A DNA stretch of 13,756 nt from contig JAHFGZ010000006.1 in NCBI GenBank assembly GCA_023247155.1, positions 18,860 through 32,615 on the forward strand, given 5' to 3'. The notes beneath the pieces are model-generated. The model saw only the letters and a list, made by a program, of their open reading frames with translations. It searched no databases and was not told where the DNA came from. Position numbers and translations under genes: made by a program. This document shows, one piece after another, positions 9,640-13,756 of this stretch (within the stretch, counting starts at the first letter, position 1; the number at the start of each line of letters is the position of its first letter). This DNA comes from Candidatus Omnitrophota bacterium. Its GTDB lineage: Bacteria > Omnitrophota > Gorgyraeia > Aquiviventales > Aquiviventaceae.

Positions 9640-10399
9640 GGTGCGACGGCTCACCCAGCGGTTCGGGGGGGTCTTCGCGCTCGATGAGGTGACGCTCAGC
9701 GTGCAGCAGGGCGAGACGGTCGGCCTCATCGGCCCCAACGGCGCCGGCAAGACGACGCTCTTCAACTGCGTCACCGGCGTCCAACGCCCGACGCAGGGTG
9801 AGGTGTGGTTCGGCCGCGAGGCCCCCGAGCCGCTCGTGGGGCTCGCCGCCCATCAGATCGCGCAGCGCGGGATCGCCCGCACCTTTCAGAACATCCGGGT
9901 GTTCGCCGCCATGAGCGCGCTGGAGAACGTCGTGATCGGCACGTACACCCGGACGCACACCGGCCTCGTCGGGGCGTCGTTCCTGACGTCGGAGGCGCGC
10001 CGGGAAGAACGGTGGGCGGCGGACCGCGCGCTGGGGCTTCTGGAATTCGTGGGGCTCGCCGGCCGGTCCGATGCGATGGCGTCGGCGCTGCCCTTCGGCC
10101 TGCAGCGCCGCCTGGAGATCGCGCGGGCCCTGGCCTCCGACCCGGCGCTGCTGTTGCTGGATGAGCCGGCGGCCGGGCTCAATCCGGTGGAGAAGCAGCA
10201 GCTCGTGCAGCTCATCGGACGGCTCAAGGCGCGAGGCCTGACGATCCTGATCATCGAGCACGACATGCAGGTCGTGATGCCGATTTCCGACCGGGTGGCC
10301 GTCCTGGACTACGGCAGGAAGATTGCGGAGGGCTCCCCGAGGGCGGTCCAGGACGACCCCAAGGTCATTGAGGCCTACCTGGGCGTGCCGACCACGTGA
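9623..10399 (+). CDS. livG: Branched-chain amino-acid ABC transporter ATPase, LivG type
   Basis: This is a cytoplasmic nucleotide-binding subunit that drives transport through LivH/LivM. Its 258 residues contain a Walker A GPNGAGKTT (37-45), the ABC signature LPFGLQRRLEIARAL (from L156; the LPxGxQR form is usual in LivG), a Walker B LLLLDEPAAGLN (D180, E181) and the switch His in IIEHDM (H213). The region after Walker A has RTFQNIRVF, another LivG hallmark. The C-terminus DDPKVIEAYLG is characteristic of LivG and LivF. It starts inside livM (17-base overlap) and its TGA shares a base with the ATG of livF, so the genes are translationally coupled. Confidence 0.97.
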   Translation: MPPLLEVRRLTQRFGGVFALDEVTLSVQQGETVGLIGPNGAGKTTLFNCVTGVQRPTQGEVWFGREAPEPLVGLAAHQIAQRGIARTFQNIRVFAAMSALENVVIGTYTRTHTGLVGASFLTSEARREERWAADRALGLLEFVGLAGRSDAMASALPFGLQRRLEIARALASDPALLLLDEPAAGLNPVEKQQLVQLIGRLKARGLTILIIEHDMQVVMPISDRVAVLDYGRKIAEGSPRAVQDDPKVIEAYLGVPTT

Positions 10400-11103
10400 T
10401 GCTGCGCCTCGATGGGATCGCAGCCGGATACGGGCGGACCAACTGCCTCCACGGGGTCTCGCTGGAGGTGCGTGAAGGCGAGGTCGTGGCGCTGCTGGGC
10501 GCGAACGGCGCCGGCAAAACGACGACGCTCATGGCCATCTCCGGCCTGGTGCCGGTCCGGCAGGGCCGGGTCGTGTTTCAGGGCCGCGCCCTCGGCGGGC
10601 TGCCGCCCGCCGACGTTGTCGGCCTCGGCATCAGCCACGTGCCGGAGGGCCGACGGATCCTGCCGCGGCTGACCGTGCTGGAAAACCTCGAGCTGGGGGG
10701 CTACCTCCGGCGCGACCGCCCGGCCCTGCGCCAGGACCTGGAGCGGTTGTATGAACTGTTCCCGGTGTTGGGTGAGCGGCGCCGTCAGCTTGCCGGGACG
10801 CTCTCGGGCGGGGAGCAGCAGATGCTGGCGATCGCGCGGGGGCTCATGGCGCGCCCCAAGCTCCTGCTGCTCGATGAGCCGTCGCTCGGGCTGTCACCGA
10901 AGCTGGTGGTGACGATCTTCGAGACGATCGCGCGGCTCAACCGCGAGGGGATGACCATCCTGCTCGTCGAGCAGAACGCGTACCTGGCGCTTCGGATCGC
11001 CCACCGCGGCTACGTCCTCGAAGCCGGCCGCCTCGCCCTCACCGACACCGCCCCGAACCTCGCCCAGAACCCGCAGGTCAAATCCGCCTACCTCGGCGGG
11101 TAG
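10399..11103 (+). CDS. livF: Branched-chain amino-acid ABC transporter ATPase, LivF type
   Basis: This second ATPase subunit is paired with LivG. From the ATG at 10399 it has 234 residues: Walker A GANGAGKTT (34-42), signature LSGGEQQMLAIARGL (from L135), and Walker B LLLLDEPSLGL (D159, E160). LLVEQN has Gln in place of the switch His, which is normal for LivF. ISHVPEGRRIL and the terminal QVKSAYLGG are further family marks. A GTG at 10396 is an alternative start three bases upstream. The ATG overlaps the livG stop (TGATG), the usual coupling arrangement. This is the last gene of the operon, followed by a hairpin terminator. Confidence 0.97.
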   Translation: MLRLDGIAAGYGRTNCLHGVSLEVREGEVVALLGANGAGKTTTLMAISGLVPVRQGRVVFQGRALGGLPPADVVGLGISHVPEGRRILPRLTVLENLELGGYLRRDRPALRQDLERLYELFPVLGERRRQLAGTLSGGEQQMLAIARGLMARPKLLLLDEPSLGLSPKLVVTIFETIARLNREGMTILLVEQNAYLALRIAHRGYVLEAGRLALTDTAPNLAQNPQVKSAYLGG

Positions 11104-11147
11104 CCAGATTCGAGTCCTTTACGGGGAGTTTATGGAAGTAAGCCTAG

Positions 11148-11184
11148 CGACGGCCTCAAGTTATCAGGCCGTCGTTTGCTGTTT
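11148..11184 (+). terminator. Rho-independent terminator of the liv operon
   Basis: CGACGGCCT (11148-11156) and AGGCCGTCG (11166-11174) make a perfect 9-bp GC-rich stem with a 9-base loop, followed by the moderately T-rich tail TTTGCTGTTT. It lies 45 bases after the livF stop, in the gap to the convergent response regulator gene. The T-tail favours termination on the plus strand. The minus-strand side is not T-rich. Confidence 0.75.
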
Positions 11185-11199
11185 GGTCACAGCGGGATC

Positions 11200-11784
11200 T
11201 CACACGGGAAAAATCCACGAGAAGAATTCTGCGCGGCTGTTGACCTCGGCCTTCTCAAAAATCTGCGCGATGTGCTGCTTGGCCGTCGGTTCAGCCAGTC
11301 GCGCGATGTCCGCGATTTCCTTGTTGCTCAGCCCCTTGAGAATGAGCCGGGCGATCTCAGCCTCTCGTTTCGTCAACGTCAACGTCTCAAGGGCCCGATC
11401 CACACAATCCTGCAGGGACCGAGGGGCCGCGAGGATCTTCTCGAGCACCCGCTTGAGGGCGGTGAGCGAGAACGGTTTTTCAAGCAGGTAGTTGGCGCTG
11501 CTGTTGAGCGCCTCGCGGGCGTACTCCAGGCTGTTGAACGCCGTAATGAGGATCACGGGTGTAAAGATACTTTTCTCGCGCAGGCGGTGCAGGAGCTTGA
11601 TGCCATCGAGCCGTGGCAGCCGGATATCGATGATGAGCGCGTCATAGGTTCCGGGGGCGGCCATCTTCAAAAATTCCTCCGCACTCCCGAATTCTTGGCA
11701 GACAAACCCCTCTTCGGTGAGCTGCTGGCTGAACAGGGTGCGGGCATCCTTGTCGTCTTCAATGTAGGCGAGCGTCGGTTTCAT
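11200..11784 (-). CDS. Two-component response regulator, REC plus LuxR-type DNA-binding domain
   Basis: This 194-residue cytoplasmic transcription regulator has a receiver domain at about residues 3-118 with the full active site: acidic pair E9/D10/D11, phospho-acceptor D53 in LIIDIRLPRLDG, T81 and K103 (LLEKPF). A short linker leads to a LuxR/GerE helix-turn-helix at about residues 135-190 (LTKREAEIARLILKGLSNKEIADI; recognition helix around EPTAKQHIAQIFEK). The FixJ/NarL-like layout suggests activation by phosphorylation and dimer formation. Its ATG overlaps the stop of the kinase gene (ATGA), so the two proteins are made together and are almost surely partners. Codons are less GC-rich than in the liv genes. 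The target genes are unknown; the secreted proteins across the divergent region are candidates. Confidence 0.95.
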   Translation of the reverse strand: MKPTLAYIEDDKDARTLFSQQLTEEGFVCQEFGSAEEFLKMAAPGTYDALIIDIRLPRLDGIKLLHRLREKSIFTPVILITAFNSLEYAREALNSSANYLLEKPFSLTALKRVLEKILAAPRSLQDCVDRALETLTLTKREAEIARLILKGLSNKEIADIARLAEPTAKQHIAQIFEKAEVNSRAEFFSWIFPV

Positions 11785-12710
11785 GTTCCCTGGCCTGGAA
11801 TGCGCAGGGTGGTGGTGGCTCTGCCATGCTCATTGACCAGGAGAAGCGTTCCGCCGACCTGTTCCAGCGTCCGGCGAATCAACATCAGACCGACTCCCAT
11901 CCCACGCCGACTCTCCACAGGTTCCCGGCCTTGCTTGGCTAAGACCTCCTTCGAGTAGGGGGCGCCGGTATTGCTAAATCGTACCTCGACCGTGTCTGGG
12001 AGCTGCGCACTCGGTCCTGCCGAGACACGGATCACCCGGGGCGACGGGCCGTCTGCCACTGCGTCCAACGCGTTATTGAAGAGGGTGACAAAGCACTGCT
12101 CGAGAAACACGGGGTGCATGCGGACCTCGACGTCAGCGACCCCCTGCTCATAGTGGATCTGCGCGGCATGCAGTTGCGGACGGACCTTGTCCTGCACAAA
12201 CTCCCCCAGCCATCTCCGCAGCAGAACCGTCTCCCGAACGTTGATCTCTTCGCTCAAGACGTTCCAGTGCGTGAGGTGCTTGATGGCCGCTTCCAGACGT
12301 TCCATGTTGCGTTCGAGCAGCGCGGCCTGCTCCGGGGCAAGCTGCTGTTGCCACCGCGCCAAGGCGGCCTGGAGGTTATGCAGGGGGTTGCGGATCTCAT
12401 GCAGCAGATGAGAGCTCAGCAGCTGCGCAAACACCTCGCGTTCCAGCCTGGTGTTTTCCGTGGAGAGGACCCGGTTGATGTGCTGCTGTCTGCGCACGTA
12501 GTTGAACACCAGCCCTGCCAACACGCCAAGGATCATCGGCAGACAGAAGACCACGAAGTCGTCGATCAGCACGACGATCTTCGGGGCCTGCAGCGCATCA
12601 AGATCAAGCGTGTGCTCGATGATCCCATAGATCAGCCCAAGGATGACGCCCACTACAGGGGCGCGCCACCGTCTCGGGAATCGGCTGACGAAATGTTGCA
12701 GGTGTGCCAT
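11781..12710 (-). CDS. Membrane-bound sensor histidine kinase
   Basis: This 309-residue kinase has two predicted membrane helices (about residues 17-34 and 45-71) with only a short loop between them, so it lacks a large periplasmic sensor domain and may sense within the membrane or through a partner. A short coiled-coil-like linker follows. The H-box SHLLHEIRNPLHNL has phospho-acceptor H104. The ATPase domain has the N-box LFNNALDA (N212, N213) and the glycine-rich GMGVGL (G270-L275). The G1 box reads FSNTGAP, with Ser/Asn where most kinases have an Asp-x-Gly; similar NTG forms exist in active kinases, so activity is likely but should be noted. It overlaps the response regulator by 4 bases. 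The start is supported by an extended -10 promoter about 24 bp upstream. Confidence 0.93.
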   Translation of the reverse strand: MAHLQHFVSRFPRRWRAPVVGVILGLIYGIIEHTLDLDALQAPKIVVLIDDFVVFCLPMILGVLAGLVFNYVRRQQHINRVLSTENTRLEREVFAQLLSSHLLHEIRNPLHNLQAALARWQQQLAPEQAALLERNMERLEAAIKHLTHWNVLSEEINVRETVLLRRWLGEFVQDKVRPQLHAAQIHYEQGVADVEVRMHPVFLEQCFVTLFNNALDAVADGPSPRVIRVSAGPSAQLPDTVEVRFSNTGAPYSKEVLAKQGREPVESRRGMGVGLMLIRRTLEQVGGTLLLVNEHGRATTTLRIPGQGT

Positions 12711-12733
12711 TGGGGGCCCTTGGTACCGCTATG

Positions 12734-12742
12734 AGTATAGCA
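12734..12742 (-). promoter_or_regulatory. Extended -10 promoter for the kinase-regulator operon
   Basis: On the minus strand TGC-TATACT (12742 to 12734) matches an extended -10 (TGn plus a five-of-six TATAAT). Transcription would start near 12727, leaving a leader of about 17 bases before the ATG at 12710, with a weak AAGGG ribosome site. No consensus -35 is seen at 17 bp; that place is close to the direct repeat at 12766-12788. Confidence 0.5.
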
Positions 12743-12762
12743 AAGGCGGCCTCAACAGGACC

Positions 12763-12793
12763 TCCTCCGAAAGGAGGAATCCGAAAGGCGGAT
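12763..12793. promoter_or_regulatory. Tandem hairpins / direct repeat TCCGAAAGG in the divergent control region
   Basis: TCCTCC-GAAA-GGAGGA (12763-12778) is a perfect 6-bp stem with a GAAA tetraloop, directly followed by ATCCG-AAAGG-CGGAT (12779-12793). The same bases contain an exact 9-bp direct repeat TCCGAAAGG at 12766-12774 and 12780-12788, 14 bp apart. Relative to the predicted kinase promoter this is about -39 to -61, where an activator would sit. It could alternatively be an RNA structure if a plus-strand transcript starts upstream. Confidence 0.4.
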
Positions 12794-12910
12794 GGTCAAC
12801 CAACTCTCGCCCGCGGTACGATTGCACGGAAGTGTCTGGAGGAAAGGTCATGTGGTCGGAGCAGGTGATTGGGTGCAGCGGGAAGGTCAACGGAAAGGGG
12901 GGTGATGACG

Positions 12911-13159
12911 ATGCGTCGGATATTAGGAGGGGTGCTCGTGCTCAGTACGGTGCTGATGGGAACGGCGCTGACCGCGGCGGCTCAGCCACCCACAGCAACG
13001 GGAACCAAAGTGTCGGCCACGGCAGATCAGGGGCCGGCTCACAAGAAAGCGGCCCGGCACACAGCGGATAACCTGTTCCGCCGTGCCCGGAAGACCAGCC
13101 ATGGGACGCCGCGGATGGAGACGACCTCATCCACGTCGTCTCACAAGGCTGGGCAGTAA
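12911..13159 (+). CDS. Small secreted basic protein (hypothetical)
   Basis: This 82-residue protein has a clear Sec signal peptide: MRRILGG start, hydrophobic core through about residue 23 (VLVLSTVLMGTALTAAA) and probable cleavage around ALTAAA-Q. The mature part, about 57 residues, is rich in Ser, Thr, Lys, His and Arg, has no cysteine and looks disordered. I do not recognise a family. ATG 12911 is preferred because the G-rich ribosome site at 12895-12903 is 7-8 bases upstream. ATG 12905 is in frame but too close to it. The gene is divergent from the sensor kinase and followed after 53 bp by another small exported protein, so the pair may be regulated together. Its coding status rests mainly on the signal peptide and the ribosome site. 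Confidence 0.65.
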   Translation: MRRILGGVLVLSTVLMGTALTAAAQPPTATGTKVSATADQGPAHKKAARHTADNLFRRARKTSHGTPRMETTSSTSSHKAGQ

Positions 13160-13212
13160 CGTCAGCCCAGCGGGGTACTGGCGGTTGTGAAATAGAGAAG
13201 GAGGAGACTCAG

Positions 13213-13677
13213 ATGGAACCGAAGATGATCCATGTTCTTATCGTGGGCTCCGTTCTCGGTGGCCTTGCTCACACCGCGTGGGCCGCAGATCAGGAGGGAT
13301 CGTCGAGGCAGCAGGGCATGACGCCAGCAAGCCAGTCTCAGCTACAAGCCACGCCAGGCTCAACGCAGGCAGCCTCAACGCAGCCGATAGCTTCAGAGAC
13401 GGTCAGGGGCTCCATTGCCGCGCTCAATCTCGCTGCGACGCAGCCCTCCATGAAGCTGAGCGCAGCCAATGGGAAGAGCTGGACGTTCGAGCTCGATCCC
13501 AAGAGCACCTCGGTGTGGAAGGAGGGACAAAGCACCCACCTGAATCAGCTCAAGACGGGCCAGTCCGTGGAGGTGCGTCATGCGGTGATCAGTGGCAAAG
13601 ACATCGCTCAGTCCATCCGGGTCGTCAGCACGAAGCCCATCGCGTCTTCCACTGCGAAGCCGCATCGCTCGTACTAA
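13213..13677 (+). CDS. Exported protein with DUF5666-like beta domain
   Basis: This 154-residue protein has a signal peptide (MIHVLIVGSVLGGLAHTAWA, cleavage near A24) and then a low-complexity Gln/Ser/Thr/Ala linker (about residues 25-62). A compact beta-rich domain follows (about 63-140): VRGSIAALNL, a strand with SMKLSAANGKSWTFEL, DPKSTSVW, a turn LNQLKTGQSVEVRHA, and IAQSIRVV. This series of strands (a G-x-I opener, a residue table for a 'value', L-x-x-Lys-x-Gly-x-x-Val) resembles DUF5666 and similar OB-like domains of exported proteins. The family call is from memory and moderate. A strong AAGGAGGAG (13198-13206) lies 6 bases before the ATG. The stop codon overlaps the start of a long inverted repeat. 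Confidence 0.8.
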   Translation: MEPKMIHVLIVGSVLGGLAHTAWAADQEGSSRQQGMTPASQSQLQATPGSTQAASTQPIASETVRGSIAALNLAATQPSMKLSAANGKSWTFELDPKSTSVWKEGQSTHLNQLKTGQSVEVRHAVISGKDIAQSIRVVSTKPIASSTAKPHRSY

Positions 13678-13719
13678 ATGGAACCACCAATGTATCGTGA
13701 CATTGGGGTGGTTCCATTT
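13676..13719. repeat. Long inverted repeat AAATGGAACCACC.../...GGTGGTTCCATTT, possible terminator
   Basis: The arms at 13676-13693 and 13700-13719 pair over 13 plus 5 bases with a two-base bulge (CC extra in the right arm) and a 6-base loop. The left arm begins within the TAA stop of the exported-protein gene. The A3 start and T3 end give a hairpin that could end transcription on either strand, although the T-tail is short. Its layout matches the other palindromes of the window. Confidence 0.7.
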
Positions 13720-13749
13720 ACCCCGAGCGAGCGAAGCGAGTCGAGGGGT
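13720..13749. repeat. REP-like element, ACCCC...GGGGT flanks around a GCGA-repeat core
   Basis: ACCCC (13720-13724) and GGGGT (13745-13749) flank GAGCGAGCGAAGCGAGTCGA. The core is built of GCGA/GAGC units, not a true hairpin stem. I recall near-identical strings as abundant intergenic repeats in many environmental genomes. It directly abuts the preceding inverted repeat. No function is known. Confidence 0.55.
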
Positions 13750-13756
13750 TACCCTT

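Noticed and set aside
11176..12734. Plus-strand frames opposite the kinase and regulator genes
   Set aside because: The minus-strand proteins have complete two-component motifs; the opposite frames have none.
12830..12838. AAGTGTCTG, similar to half of the GTGTC/GACAC palindrome
   Set aside because: Only nine bases match and there is no inverted partner or T-run nearby, so chance is the simpler explanation.
12755..12900. Cyclic-di-GMP or other known riboswitch upstream of the secreted protein gene
   Set aside because: GAAA-loop hairpins are present, but the remaining conserved motifs and pairing of the known classes could not be matched by eye.

Overview
This is a GC-rich bacterial chromosomal segment with closely packed genes, several overlapping or nearly overlapping stops and starts, and a few sharply AT-rich spots that look like promoters. 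The gene set points to a free-living Gram-negative-type bacterium: a mitochondrial-type aconitase, a K+-independent membrane pyrophosphatase, a complete LIV-type amino-acid ABC transporter with a lipoprotein-type binding protein, and a LuxR-type two-component pair. I cannot fix the lineage from the sequence. The high GC, the HTTM cassette and the palindromic repeats would suit an uncultivated group such as GC-rich Omnitrophota, NC10 or Rokubacteria, but this is a guess. I see no tRNA, rRNA, CRISPR array, transposase or phage gene.

Layout. (1) 1-1242, minus strand: a small single-pass membrane protein followed by an HTTM-family membrane protein that runs off the left edge. (2) 1275-3536, plus: aconitase, divergent from the HTTM cassette across a 15-bp perfect inverted repeat that contains a TATAAT box on each strand. 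(3) 3592-6528, plus: a DUF502 membrane protein, then the proton-pumping pyrophosphatase 21 bp downstream. (4) 6492-11103, plus: livK-livH-livM-livG-livF, beginning inside the last codons of the pyrophosphatase gene and closed by a hairpin terminator. (5) 11200-12710, minus: a membrane histidine kinase and a REC-LuxR response regulator joined by an ATGA overlap. (6) 12911-13677, plus: two small secreted proteins divergent from the kinase, followed by two more inverted repeats at the right edge.

How the parts may work together. The aconitase (TCA cycle), the proton pump driven by pyrophosphate and the amino-acid uptake system suggest a core of carbon, nitrogen and energy metabolism. The two-component pair, facing two exported proteins across a 200-bp region with a 9-bp direct repeat, looks like a small envelope-sensing module.

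The most unusual feature is a set of palindromic elements at gene boundaries (712-790, 3559-3573, 6530-6571, 8630-8679, 13676-13719). They share a layout of A-run, palindromic core and T-run, but have different cores, like REP/REPIN elements mobilised by REP-associated tyrosine transposases. In three cases (HTTM gene, livK, livM) the element lies in frame inside the apparent N-terminal coding region, so repeat insertion may have reshaped start sites and leader peptides.
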